A stretch of 64,000 nt of DNA from Coccinella septempunctata. Taxonomy: Eukaryota; Arthropoda; Insecta; Coleoptera; Coccinellidae. The notes under the pieces were generated by a model that was not told the DNA's origin, searched no databases, and saw only the letters and a program-made list of their open reading frames with translations. The stretch spans positions 4,278,001 to 4,342,000 of the forward strand of contig NC_058193.1 in the NCBI RefSeq assembly GCF_907165205.1, written 5' to 3'. Below are positions 37,121 to 48,215 of this stretch, piece after piece. Position numbers and translations under genes: made by a program. The number at the start of each line of letters is the position of its first letter. Positions within the stretch are counted from its first letter, which is position 1.

Positions 37121-38972
37121 ATATAAATCATAGAAATGGTGAATTGGCAAAATTTCTATTTGCAAATTACTTAAATCGCGACAGTTTCGAGATGGGATTT
37201 ATCTCTTTTTCAGGCTAAAAAAAATTACAAGACATTGTAAAACAAAATATGACAAACTACACCTAATGAAGCTTACCGAAATAAATACTTTCACAATAAT
37301 ATTGGTAATTCAAATGTTTCGACATCACACAGGCACTAAAAACTGGATTAGATGGAACCTTCTAGAATTCTAAACATAAACAATCAATCAGACATGTTCC
37401 AACGACGAGGTTAGTTGTTATAATCCAATTTCTTGTGTTTACATCAACTTTGTATCCTAATGGCCTACCACAAATCATTTAATATTTAGAAATTAAATTG
37501 CAATAAATCTGGCTCAAATTATCAATGTCGGTCCTATAATTTACAGAGTTACACGTCTTTATATAAAACATTTCGGCAAAAGATCTTTTAATATAATTTT
37601 TCTCTTTGTGCAAAATTTCAACATTATCGAGATTAAAATCGAACATGTGTCCTGTACTAAGATGATGATAGACTAGGGCAGTTTTGTTGTCAGAGGGATG
37701 CTTAATCGAATATTTGTGATCAGATATTCTCTTACAAAGATGTTGCCTAGTTGTTCCTACATAACTTTGTTGACAATGTAGACAATTGATCTCGTATATC
37801 AGATAAGATTCCCATTTTTTAGGAACTTTGTCCTTTAGTTTAGTAAAGAACACTTTTTCGAAAGTGTTGTCACTCCAAGTTATGAACTTCATGTTTTCTT
37901 TCTTTAAAACTCTTTTCAGATTGTGTGTCAAATTTGGAATAAGTGGGAGTTTAACAAATTTAACAATATCATCGTCTATGTTATTTGGGCGAATATCGTT
38001 GACTGGAATAGCATTAGGGTTAGAATTTACAAATTTGCTAATTAATCTCGTTGGATAACCGTTTTTAACTAAGTCACTTCTTAAAATATCTAAGTTGGAT
38101 GACACAAACTCTGGGCTACATATTCTAAGCACTCTCAAATATCCCTGTCTAATGATATTCATCTTTTGATGTAATGGATGTTGGGACCAATAATTAATTG
38201 TCCTGCATGTATTCGCGGGTTTTTCATACAGATTCGTTCTTATACTTTTACTACTAGGATCTCTAATTAACAGGATTTCTAAAAAGGGTAATGAAAGATT
38301 TACATCATCCTCTAATTCAAATGTGAACTTGAGATTAGGCTCTATGCTATTAAAAATATTTAAAATATAATCTAACAAGCTCCTCGGGATAGCCATGCAA
38401 ATATCATCCACATAAATAAATATGAATGGGAAAAATATGTTAGATCTACAAATGACTTCATTAATTATGTAGTTCATGAGTAAGTGTGCAAAAATTGGCG
38501 AACATGGAGCTCCCATAGGACATCCAAAAACTTGTTCGTAAAATTTATTCGAATATTGTACGTAGCTACTTTTAAAACAAAACTCAACCAACTCTAAAAA
38601 AGTTTCAAGGTCAAATGTAGAAAAATCTGTTATGGTGGGCCAATTATCAATGATTAGAGATTTATTAAGTGTGTGAGCTATATTTGTGTATAAACTCTCC
38701 ACATCAAAGGAAACTAAAATGTAACCGTCAGGAATCTCTACATTTTTCAATTTCTCAACAACTTCTATAGAATTTTTAACATTGTATTTGAAAGAAGGTA
38801 TAAGGTTACTTAAAATATCATTCACTAACTTAGAAATGTTGTATCCAGGTGAATCAATGCTAGAAGTAATTGGACGAAGAGGTAGTCCATCTTTATGTAT
38901 TTTACATAAACCGTAAAGTCTAGGTGGTACACTATTATATCTTGTGAGACAATTCTTTCTCTCTTCAGGCTA
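37121..38972 (-). pseudogene. Penelope-like element, left copy: RT plus GIY-YIG endonuclease
   Basis: The minus-strand frame is open from the copy boundary (about 38970) to the stop at 37479; the first ATG is 38825. Motifs in order: LYGLCKIHKDGLPLRPI, VSFDVESLYTNIAHT, GCPMGAPCSPIFAHLL, YVDD (RT). After a linker comes YLIYEINCLHCQQSYVG..LCKRISDHKYS, the GIY-YIG-type nuclease typical of Penelope-like elements. No stop or frameshift is visible in this part, but the N-terminal third is missing. About 360 bp of 3' sequence follows, including a hammerhead-like motif. The family primes reverse transcription from nicked DNA. It forms a head-to-head pair with the copy starting at 38973. Confidence 0.88.
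37177..37214 (-). ncRNA. Hammerhead-like motif at the end of left Penelope copy
   Basis: Minus strand: CCUGAAAAA, then GAGAU-AAAUCCC-AUCUC (a perfect 5-bp stem II), then GAAACUGUCGCG with a GUC. The first box departs from CUGANGA at one position. The right copy (40149-40186) has the G but an extra U and a weaker stem. Hammerheads in Penelope-type terminal repeats are established; these two look decayed. Confidence 0.45.
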
Positions 38973-40276
38973 TCCCGAGGAGCTTGTTAGATTATATTTT
39001 AAATATTTTTAATAGCACAGAGCCTAATCTCAAGTTCACATTTGAATTAGAGGATGATGTAAATCTTTCATTACCCGTTTTAGAAATCCTGTTAATTAGA
39101 GATCCTAGTAGTAAAAGTATAAGAACGAATCTGTATAAAAAACCCACGAATACATGCAGGACAATTAATTATTGGTCCCAACATCCATTACATCAAAAGA
39201 TGAATATCATTAGACAGGGATATTTGAGAGTGCTTAGAATATGTAGCCCAGAGTTTGTGTCATCCAACTTAGATATTTTAAGAAGTGACTTAGTTAAAAA
39301 CGGTTATCCAACGAGATTTATCAGCAAATTTGTAAATTCTAACCCAAATGCTATTCCAGTCAACGATATTCGCCCAAATAACATAGACAATGATATTGTT
39401 AAATTTGTTAAACTCCCACTTATTCCAAATTTGACACACAATCTGAAAAGAGTTTTAAAGAAAGAAAACATGAAGTTCATAACTTGGAGTGACAACACTT
39501 TCGAAAAAGTGTTCTTTACTAAACTAAAGAACAAAGTTCCTAAAAAATGGGAATCTTATCTAATATACAAGATCAATTGTCTACATTGTCAACAAAGTTA
39601 TGTAGGAACAATTAGGCAACATCTTTGTAAGAGAATATCTGATCACAAATATTCGATTAAGCATCCCTCTGACAACAAAACTGCCCTAGTCTATCATCAT
39701 CTTAGTACAGGACACATGTTCGATTTTAATCTCGATAATGTTGAAATTTTGCACAAAGAGAAAAATTATATTAAAAGATCTTTTGTCGAAATGTTTTATA
39801 TAAAGACGTGTAACTCTGTAAATTATAGGACCGACATTGATAATTTGAGCCAGATTCATTGCAATTTAATTTCTAAATATTAAATGATTTGTGGTAGGCC
39901 ATTAGGATACAAAGTTGATGTAAACACAAGAAATTGGATTATAACAACTAACCTCGTCGTTGGAACATGTATGATTGATTGTTTATGTTTAGAATTCTAG
40001 AAGGTTCCATCTAATCCAGTTTTTAGTGCCTGTGTGATGTCGAAACATTTGAATTACCAATATTATTGTAAAAGTATTTATTTCGGTAAGCTTTATTAGG
40101 TGTAGTTTGTCATATTTTGTTTTACAATGTCTTGTAATTTTTTTTTAGCTTGAAGAAGAAATAAATCCCATCTCGAAACTGTCGCGATTTAAGTAATTTG
40201 CAAATAGAAATTTTGCCAATTCACCATTTTTATGATTTCTATAACGATTTCCTGGCAATCTTAGTACTAGAGTATT
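38973..40276 (+). pseudogene. Penelope-like element, right copy: C-terminal part with GIY-YIG
   Basis: A nearly identical inverted copy of the left element from the residue after YVDD..PRSL onwards. The open frame from 38984 to 39883 covers the linker and GIY-YIG region. Differences are few (for example TTR/TIR in the nuclease, GYPTRL/GYPTRF). It lacks the RT core, so it is 5'-truncated. Its 3' flank matches the left copy's to about 40232 and extends some 40 bases further. The two arms form a large inverted repeat around a spacer of about 580 bp that belongs to the left copy. Confidence 0.85.
40149..40186 (+). ncRNA. Hammerhead-like motif at the end of right Penelope copy
   Basis: Plus strand: CUUGAAGA, then AGAAAUAAAUCCCAUCU, CGAAACUGUCGCG. 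It is the counterpart of the motif at 37177-37214 and differs at a few bases. Probably no longer active. Confidence 0.4.
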
Positions 40277-41427
40277 GTTGAGTATGAATTCGCGAACTAC
40301 TGAATGTTAAACGTTCAACATCAAATGGCAGAAAAACAAAGACAAATTCGGGTGAAATCCATACGACCTTTTTTTGAAGTACTTTGAGAAGAGCTTCCAA
40401 ATTAACTCTATCAAAAATGAATTGTGCAAATATTGACGGAGCTATGACATTCAAAACTTCAATATCGTTATTTTTCAGCATAAAATTTTTTAACAATTCC
40501 CCCATCATTACCACCAGAATAGAGAATAGACGTAATCCTTTTACACTTCCTAGCACTTGAGTACTGTCAAGGTTATCCAGTAGTTTAGACCGTCTTGTAA
40601 GTCTGGTTTGGAAAAAAAAACGAAAAGTGAGAAGACATTTTTAGAATTGAACAAAAAATTCAATTATTTCACGAAATACTCAAGAACTAAGCATATACGA
40701 GAACATAGCAGAAATGCAGAAATGAAATATTTTCAATTTACTATAAAATCAAATATAATATAAAATGGTTTTCGTTCGTTTTATGCAGCATCAAAAAGTA
40801 CTGAGTTATGAATCTTTGAAGTTTGCATGTTACAGTAAAAGTTCGTCTTTGCTCTGCAATTGAAGATAAGAATTTTGAAAGTGGAGTTCTTTAAAAATGT
40901 TTTCTTTTCGGGAAATCATATAATAGCTCAAAAAATTCTTTACAAAATGGACCAAAGACCGATTCCATACCTAGAAAATTGACCGAGTTATCGTCGAAAA
41001 ACAAACAAAAATTTTTCGGAAAATAGTTTTTCATTGATTTGATGAATCTTCTCACAAAATTTCACCAATTTCTTCCATTTTTTTTTTTCACTGACATAAG
41101 AATACCAAAATTGCGAAGAAACCAACTTTAAAAGTTGAGCATCAATAAAATATTTATTCATATACTTTGACAGGAAAAAAACTTTTGTTTTTACTAACCT
41201 TCGTTTCAAACAATTACAAATGAACGATTAATTTGTACTTCTAAAACTTTCAGGGATGGGCCATGATAGTAACATAAATGACGATCATTATATCCGTCTG
41301 GCACTTTTATGTTGCAAATGTGCTAAAGAGGCAGAATAACCTGCCAGGAAGGCATTTCAGAACTCCAGAAGTATATGTCAGTTACATGTTGGCTATCCTA
41401 TATTATCTTTAACTCATTAAGCGATCA

Positions 41428-41824
41428 TCAAGGTCACTTCAAGGTTAAAAGCGCTCTTAGAAAAGGGACATATTTTTTCTGACCCCAAAAATAAAAGAAT
41501 ATTTCAAAAATCATAGGATCTCATAGAATAAAAGGCATTCAAGGTCAGCACCAAGGCCAAATTAATCATGGCATGGTGGAGAATAAACCATGAAACATTT
41601 TTGGGCCATATTTTCCTCAAAAATGTTATGTAAGTACATATTTTTTGTGCCGATACATTACTTTTGCTTGTTTCAAGTTTGCAGGAGCTTCAAGGTCAGA
41701 AGGAAGGGATAAATTAAGATCATATTTCGAAATTTCTCTCTATTTTCATTTTGGGTGTCCAAAGTACTAGGTTTCCCACGAAAAAACGCAATTGACCTTG
41801 AATTGACCTTGAATATCAAGGTCA
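41428..41824. promoter_or_regulatory. Cluster of six TCAAGGTCA nuclear-receptor half-sites
   Basis: Exact TCAAGGTCA at 41428, 41539, 41690 and 41816 on the plus strand, and its complement at 41793 and 41804; TCAAGGTTA at 41439 is one base off. TCAAGGTCA is the extended half-site bound by monomeric receptors of the FTZ-F1/ERR type. About 2 kb upstream of the UNC93-like exon. It could be an enhancer or simply a repeat-derived motif. Confidence 0.35.
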
Positions 41825-42675
41825 TGGTCGAATCCGTAGTCACCTTTTCATAGCCAGGGAAAAACCCCGCAATTTTTGTTCGAAAACTTTTTCTCTAAAA
41901 TGCTCTCCAGACAAATTATTCTAACAATTCCGATACCATTGTGATACCCTATATATTTTTGAAAAAATTGACGTATTTGGAAAGATGCAACGATTTCTGA
42001 TGGGTAAACATTCTCATAGGCAATATAAAGAATCTGATAAAAAAGTTTTTTTCGAAATCGATGCATGTTCCGCGGGTTCCTACATTTTGTCATTTTACAG
42101 TCCACTGGATATCTTTCACTGATTCGTCGAAGGTTGCCATCATCACGTCGTTGAATTACAATGTCGCGAGACTCCGTATTGTCTCCAACTACCACAATGG
42201 CTACTTCATTCATCGTTGATACATTGAATTATGTTTTCCAGCTTGCCTTCTATCTGTTCTGATTAGTAATTTATGTTCGTTAGATGACATAATTTCTAAG
42301 GAGGTTTTGAACAATAATTGTACCAATTGATTGTGTTTATGTAAAAGTTGTTTCAATTGCTCGATGATTTCTCTTCACGCTACACGATTGGTAGCACAAA
42401 GTTTATCCACTTCATCTTCAGAATTTCCAAGGAAATACATCCGCAGAAATTTTTATTCACCGTTAACTGGTGGTAACGATGCACCCGTAAGGTGATAAAT
42501 TTGTCCTTGAATCTATTATGTTGAACATAAATAAATGAAAAAAACTTCGTTTGTGAGACGCAACAGAATTTCCATATTTGAAGGTATTATGTTATGATCA
42601 ATGTGTAAGAAAAGACAAATACATTAAAAGTTAAATTGAAACCTAGTTCCTCACAACACACTGTTGTAATGCTGA

Positions 42676-42993
42676 ATATTCTGCAAAATATATTTCCATG
42701 GAAGTTTTTGCAGTGAAAGTAACGAATTCAGTGGTTCAGGCAAAGAGTATCAACAAGCGGTTTCACTTTGCCGAAGGGAAGATCGAGTGCATGGAATTTT
42801 AGCCTTGAAGTGGGGAGACCTTACTCGCCAGCAATACTGCGCTCAGATTCACTACAGTCAAACGAGAATCTGGGCCACCAATCAGATTGGGAATTGCGAA
42901 CAGAACGAACAACTGCTTTCATTTTCGTCCCTTCCACTAAACCAGGAAATATTCAAGGGCATTGACACGCAACTGGCCAAAACGATAGGGTGA
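42676..42993 (+). CDS. Unidentified open frame, possible exon
   Basis: Open between the TGA at 42673 and the TGA at 42991-42993 (about 105 codons); the first ATG is 42787. The protein is polar, reading SGSGKEYQQAVSLCRRED then HGILALKWGDLTRQQYC. Base composition is less AT-rich than the surroundings. There is no motif, partner exon or copy elsewhere in the window. It could be an exon of an unidentified gene, a pseudogene, or chance. Confidence 0.22.
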   Translation: MFCKIYFHGSFCSESNEFSGSGKEYQQAVSLCRREDRVHGILALKWGDLTRQQYCAQIHYSQTRIWATNQIGNCEQNEQLLSFSSLPLNQEIFKGIDTQLAKTIG

Positions 42994-43772
42994 ACCCTCT
43001 TGTTGATTACTTTGTTGATACTTTTTGGTTCAAGTGGCCTTGTCAGTTATGTCAATTTGAATTTTTTGTTCAAATATAAAAATCTTGGGGTTTAGTTTCC
43101 ATACCTCAGCATTGCAGCATTAACAAATAGTGCTCATAGGTACAAAATATACCAATATTTTGCCAGCATAATAGACTGTGGTATCATATCTAAATGCCAA
43201 CGTTCAAATATTGGTGTATCTCGCGTGACATCGATATTATGGATTCTTCTGGAGCTGGAGCCAATCTTGCTAGAGATCCTCTCATTATGCCTCCAATCGT
43301 TCCCTACGCTCTTCTTCAGTCTCATTGTCTCTATGATTAATAAATTGTCTCATGCGTTCGCCGACCAATATTTGAACTCCTCACTGATAGCATTTTTTCA
43401 AATCACAATGATTAAATTTTCGATTCACTCGATTTAACTCAACTTTTAATTCTCAAAATCCCCATAAATTAAACACTATGGTTGCTCTCTCGGTGGGACA
43501 ATAAAGGAAAGCCATGTTTTATTTTCCGGTTCACTGCGTAAACCAGGTTCTGGCGATAACGAACAAAAAAAAATATCTAAATTGGTGCAGTCGTTTGAAC
43601 GTGATGCCTACTTACATAGTTTCCATACATTGCCTTTTGTTTATATAGATTATTATTTCCAATTATTTTCAGATACCTATTTACTTCTCTAATTCATTCA
43701 AATATTAGATATTAACTCTTATAATAAATGAAAATATGCATGATTTGAAATGAAGTATTCCTTTTTTTTCAG

Positions 43773-44059
43773 CATAATGACAATAAAATGGACGATGTGT
43801 TATGCGTTCATTACTTATATGCCGTTCATAGGAGCTCAATTTTATCCAAAATTCTACACAATGATACCAGCAGGACTAGCAGTTGGATTAGGTGGAGGAC
43901 CATTATGGTGTGCCAAGTGTACATATCTTACTATAATATCAAGGGCCTACTCGAAAATAACAGGCGTGCCTTCGGAAATAATCTATCCAAGATTTTTCGG
44001 CATATTCTTTATGTTCTATGCCATGTCTCAAGTATGGGGAAACCTGATTAGCTCAGCTG
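43773..44059 (+). CDS. UNC93-like transmembrane protein, one internal exon
   Basis: Acceptor CTTTTTTTTCAG ends at 43772 and a GTAAGT donor begins at 44060; the exon is 287 bp with a phase-1 3' end. The peptide includes YMPFIGAQFYPKFYTMIP, GLAVGLGGGPLWCAKCTYLT and FFGIFFMFYAMSQVWGNLIS. GxGxxPLWxAKxTYLT followed by RFFGIFF...WGNLISS is diagnostic of the UNC93 family, polytopic proteins of the major-facilitator type that regulate channels or receptors. At least two membrane segments lie in this exon. I could not find the flanking exons; downstream is soon overrun by transposons. The frame is undamaged, so this may be a live gene with long introns, or an exon stranded by insertions. Confidence 0.8.
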
Positions 44060-44259
44060 GTAAGTTAAAATCCTTCTACTAAAATTTTAAAAAATAAACG
44101 GTGAAACGGTAATTATTGAAAAAGAATTATTGAGAAGATTTCAAAATATGAATCTGCAATGAAAACATGTTTGCCGGTTATAAAAATAATACGTGCATTT
44201 TATTTAAACAATATGAGTACGATGAAAATAACCGAAATAATCCAGAGATGTCACAATTG
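44060..44259. other. Intron-like AT-rich DNA after UNC93-like exon
   Basis: Follows the splice donor. Nothing else seen. Confidence 0.4.
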
Positions 44260-44715
44260 TATATGAAAAATATTGAAAATTGTTACACATAAAATTACAA
44301 TCAACAGGTATAGCAATACAGTTATCTTACCTATAAATAAAATTATTGACAACAAAGGGAAAATAACAATCAGGGGTAGATCAGTAAAACACGCTTTATT
44401 GGTAATTATAAACTTAGACGATCGATTTCAGCCATGGGACCATCATCAGGTCAGCTGAAAGAACATACAACAATAATAACAAGACATTTCGAAAACTATT
44501 TATACATGTTTCTTGTAAGTTATTATTATTCTTACATACACTCACCGTCGAGAGAAATATGTAAAATTATATTGACTATCTTTGAAATCAAAATTTTTGT
44601 GGTTTATATAATGTGCCAGTTTCTTATTCAAACTCAGCCAAGATTTTAGATCGGTGACCATATCATTCCCATACGTTTCTTTTATGTGTTCGAAGAAACT
44701 AGTAGTATCATTCAT
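44260..44715 (-). pseudogene. Penelope-like element relic: N-terminus and hammerhead-like end
   Basis: From ATG 44715 on the minus strand a frame runs to 44542 (ETYGNDMVTDLKSWLSLNKK, then LAHYINHKNFDF), resembling the N-terminal segment of Penelope-type proteins. Past the stop, 44449-44426 reads CUGAUGA, U, GGUC-CCAU-GGCU (four pairs, two of them wobble), GAAA: a hammerhead-like core. RT and nuclease are missing. I infer a 5' terminal piece of an old copy; the N-terminal match is the less certain part. Confidence 0.45.
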
Positions 44716-44788
44716 TCTCGAGTCCGTGGTTACTTCCCTCGATTGATAATTTTGATATTTTTGATGACCTTGGTATGGATGTGTATTA

Positions 44789-46850
44789 GTGATTAGAGGT
44801 TTCTTTTCGGTCGAAATTTCAGAGACTCAATTAGACAAAATGCCGACGTTTCGATTTTATGTCTTGAAGTTGAGACTATTGCAGTTGAATGTTCAATCCA
44901 TTAATAACAAAGTTGATATAATATTACTTCTGATAACAGAAAAGAATCCCGACATATTTTCCATTGTTGAACATTGGTGTACGAGGGAGAGCCTGGAAAT
45001 TGTTAAATTTCCTGGCTATAAACTAGTGGCCGGTTTCTGCCGTGTGAATCATGAACACGGAGGTGTCGCTATTTTTGTGAGAGACTGTTTGGACACTCAG
45101 GAAATAAAGGTGATGAAGTTCACTGAGGAGATGCTGTGTGAGTGTAGTGCGGTTAAGTTAATGATTGGGGAGAGTGCATTTGGGGTCATCAGTGTATACA
45201 GATCACACTCAGACAAATTTGAATCATTTATCTCACACTTGTCGAATATATTACATCACTGTTTCAAACAGGTCGACCATATCTTTCTCTGTGGTGATCT
45301 AAATGTCGATTATCTTCAGGTGAGTTCGGAACAGACTCAACTTCTGAATGATTTATTCGACTGTTTCCAACTGAAAATCACTTCATCGCAACCAACACGG
45401 GTTTTCACAAATATATTATGTCAGACATCCTCCTCAAAAATCGATTATATTCTAACAAATAAAGACATGAAAGATTGTAAAGCTGACGTATTTCTGGTTC
45501 AATTTGGCGATCATAAAGCTTTCTTACTAGATGTTTTCGTTGACAATAAAGTGAGGCATGAAAATGGTCCTCAACGTAAATTGTGCAGAAATATGTCAAC
45601 TCAAAATCTGTTGAACTTGGCTGAAGATGTTTCTAACTATTCCTTAGCAGATTTATATGAAAATTCAGATGTAAATATTATGTTTCAGACATTTGTTGAC
45701 ACTATAAGAAGCCTCATTGAGTATCACTGTCCACTAGTTTATAATAATGTAAGAACCAACATAACAAAAAATTGGATAACACCCAGAATAAGAGAAGCTA
45801 GTGAAGAATTGAAACATCTTCATTGGCTTAACAATAATTTGAAAACTAGTCAATCACAAAAACTGTACAAGGACGCAAAGAATGCTTTCAACCATATGAT
45901 AAAGAAGACTAAGTTAAGCTTTTTTGAACACATGATTAGAATATCTGATAATAAAAATAAAATGGTTTGGAGAATAGTGAATATGGAAACTGCAAAAAAA
46001 AACTAAAAATAATAATAGTAAATTTAAATTGATTATTGATGGTGAAGGGATTTCTGAAGATGTAGATGTAGCCAATTCTTTTGCGAAATATTTTTCTGAG
46101 ATTGCTAAATTGAGCCTAGAACGGAATTACGGTAATGCACTAAGTCAAATTTGTACAACCTCTTCTATTCGCAATCATTCTTTCTACTTCCATCCCGTAG
46201 ATAGGATTGAAGTTATCGGTGCAATAAATCAATTGAAGAATAAAAAATCGACTGGTCATGATTTGGTTTCTGTGAGGATAATAAAACTAATAGCGGGTGA
46301 TATTTCTGAACATTTCGCGCATCTTGTTAATGAATCAGTTTCTTATGGCGTTTTTCCAAATTGTTTCAAGCTAGCAACTGTAATTCCAATACACAAAAAG
46401 GATGATGTGAATGATGTGGCCAACAATCGCCCAATTTCTATATTAAGTGTATTTTCGAAAGTCATAGAAAGAATAATACTAGACCGCATGATGTCATATT
46501 TAGTTAAATTCAAGTTATTGCCGACTGTCAACATGGCTTCAGATCTAAACGGTCAACTGGGACTGCTATAGTAGATTTTATTCAGTTCGTTTAGTCATCT
46601 TTGGATGAAGGTTATGCTGTTGCCGGTCTCTTTTTCGACTTGTCGCGAGATTTTGATACCATTGATCCTAATTTCCTCGAAAGTAAACTTTATAATCTTC
46701 GATTTCGGGGTACTTTCTTGGGATGGATTGTAAGTTTCGTGACCCATCGTAAATTAACTGTGAGGGTGGGAGATCAGTGCTCTTCTGAATTTGCTGTTGA
46801 ACTCGGTGTTCCACAAGGTTCGGTACTAGGACCATTACTATTTATATCTT
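44789..46850 (+). pseudogene. CR1-like LINE ORF2, 5' portion: endonuclease and RT up to Helitron insertion
   Basis: The first part (ATG 44789, or 44840) to 46006 is an AP-type endonuclease: LQLNVQSINNKVD, HWCTRESLEIV, FLCGDLNVDYLQ and SKIDYILTN..GDHKAFLLD. A frameshift in the A-run near 45995 moves to the frame 46029-46571 (KKSTGHDLVSVRI, LATVIPIHKKDD, NNRPISILSVFSKV). More damage near 46550-46590 precedes AGLFFDLSRDFDTIDP and GVPQGSVLGPLLFI, where the sequence breaks at about 46850. The same protein resumes at 51808 (FINDLSEHIE), so this is the left half of one element split by Helitrons. Confidence 0.85.
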
Positions 46851-47018
46851 ATATCTTATATCTTATATCTTATATCTTATATCTTATATCTTATATCTTA
46901 TATCTTATATCTTATATCTTATATCTTATATCTTATATCTTATATCTTATATCTTATATCTTATATCTTATATCTTATATCTTATATCTTATATCTTATA
47001 TCTTATATCTTATATCTT
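46851..47018. repeat. (TTATATC)n minisatellite, about 24 units
   Basis: A 7-bp unit repeated without visible interruption, ending at TTAATATATATAATTC, which is a Helitron 5' end. Its unit matches the TC-TTATAT start of that terminus, so it probably grew by slippage at the Helitron's 5' edge. Confidence 0.9.
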
Positions 47019-48002
47019 AATATATATAATTCTTCTGTTCATGGCTTTGTCACACAACTCCTCCTAAACGGCTGGGCTGATTTTGATGAAATTTTTTGTG
47101 TATATTCCAGTGAACTCGAGGATGGTTTAGAATCACAACTTAGTCCACTGGAAAATATTTTTCTTGGAAATTTTATACTTTAAAGGGGAAAATTTTATAT
47201 TTTTGTTAGTTAATTCAAAAACTACTGGACCGATTTCAGAAATTTTTTCACTCTCAGAATGCTTCATCATTCTGGAGTGGCATATGCTATATTTTTCACT
47301 GAAAAAAATTCAGACATCTACAAAAATTCCAAAAATGTACGAAAATTTGCAATTTTCAAGCTATTGTTGCGTACGCTGCGAAAACCTGATGACTTACATT
47401 GATACAATGTATGACAAAAATGTGTCTCTTCAACAGTTCTACAAAAAAGTCCGCGAGAGCATATGTCTATCTCTCAAGGTTAACTGAAAAAAAACCTTTA
47501 AATGTAATTTTATTTATTTATTTTTTTTAATTTATTGCATATAGGAATACAAACGGGCATTGAAACCCAAAAATAGTACTCACAAATTATTAACAAAAAA
47601 TAATCATACAATTTAAGTATAAATTCTTATATATAATTCTAATATAACCAAATTTTTACCAAAATATTGCCTTATTTCAGAGGATGTTTTTATGAATACG
47701 GTATCGATCCTGATTCAAATAAATAAGCTATTCATCACAATTATTCAATAAAGAACAAAATTGCCCTTTACATAATTTGATTTAGATGAATACTTTAGAA
47801 GATATCGTAGGTTGAAGATAAAGCCGTATCCCGCATCAAATAATGATGCTGCCGTAGTAGACGTCAGTGAGAAACCGGCTACAGACTAGGGCTCAGAATT
47901 TTCGGGATGAGTCAATTCGAATATTCGTTTCATGCTTTTTTCGAATATTCGAATTTATTCGAATTTTCGAATTATTCAAATCTTCTTAATCTTATCTTAT
48001 CT
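47017..48002 (+). mobile_element. Helitron 5' segment (H1), truncated
   Basis: Starts with the typical arthropod Helitron 5' sequence (TTCTGTTCATGGCTTTGTC, CTCCTAAACGGCTGGGC, GATTTTGATGAAATTTTTTG). It is a diverged copy of the start of the Helitron at 48217 and continues in parallel to about 47940. It is interrupted at 47486-47650 by a short LINE tail and has no 3' end before the mini-Helitron at 48003. No Rep gene is present. Confidence 0.7.
47486..47650 (-). repeat. LINE 3'-UTR fragment inserted in Helitron H1
   Basis: Absent from the parallel Helitron at 48.7 kb. Minus strand ends GCAATAAATTAAAAAAAATA followed by AAATAAATAAAA, a poly(A)-like LINE tail. Non-coding. Confidence 0.5.
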
Positions 48003-48215
48003 TCTAATATATAAAATTCTCGTGTCACAGTTTTCGTTGCCATACTCCTCCGAAACGGCTTGACCGATTTTGATGAAATTTTTTGTGCTTATCCGGTATC
48101 TATGAGAATCGGCCAACATCTATTTTTCATCCCCCTAAATGTTAGGGGTAGTCCACACCTAAATTTTTTTAGGAAATTATTTATATGGCAAAACAACGTT
48201 TGCCGGGTCAGCTAG
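48003..48215 (+). mobile_element. Mini-Helitron, 213 bp (copy in first duplicate)
   Basis: Starts TCTAATATATAAAATTCTCG and ends CTAG before a T. A hairpin (GGCAAA..TTTGCC) lies just before the end, the standard Helitron 3' signal. No coding. The next Helitron follows at once, a head-to-tail arrangement. Confidence 0.85.

Larger units (their letters stand above)
40290..43772. other. Long spacer; half-site cluster and one unidentified open frame
   Basis: No recognised gene in about 3.5 kb up to the UNC93-like exon, so part of it may be that gene's intron or upstream region. Two items stand out and are listed separately: a cluster of TCAAGGTCA sites (41428-41824) and an open frame at 42676-42993. 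Minus-strand frames near 40.2-40.6, 41.0-41.2 and 41.8-42.2 kb have no motifs and I do not accept them. Confidence 0.4.

Noticed and set aside
37262..37290. CUAAUGA...GAAA on the plus strand as another hammerhead
   Set aside because: It is antisense to the Penelope copy, the first box is mutated, and stem II does not pair properly; the copy at 40.08 kb is no better.
40239..40556. Minus-strand frame of 105 codons beside the Penelope pair
   Set aside because: It runs from spacer into the Penelope 3' end and has no recognisable domain.
46601..47020. Protein with repeated LYLISYI segments that looks like a membrane repeat protein
   Set aside because: The repeats are the (TTATATC)n minisatellite read in frame after an RT fragment; not a real protein.
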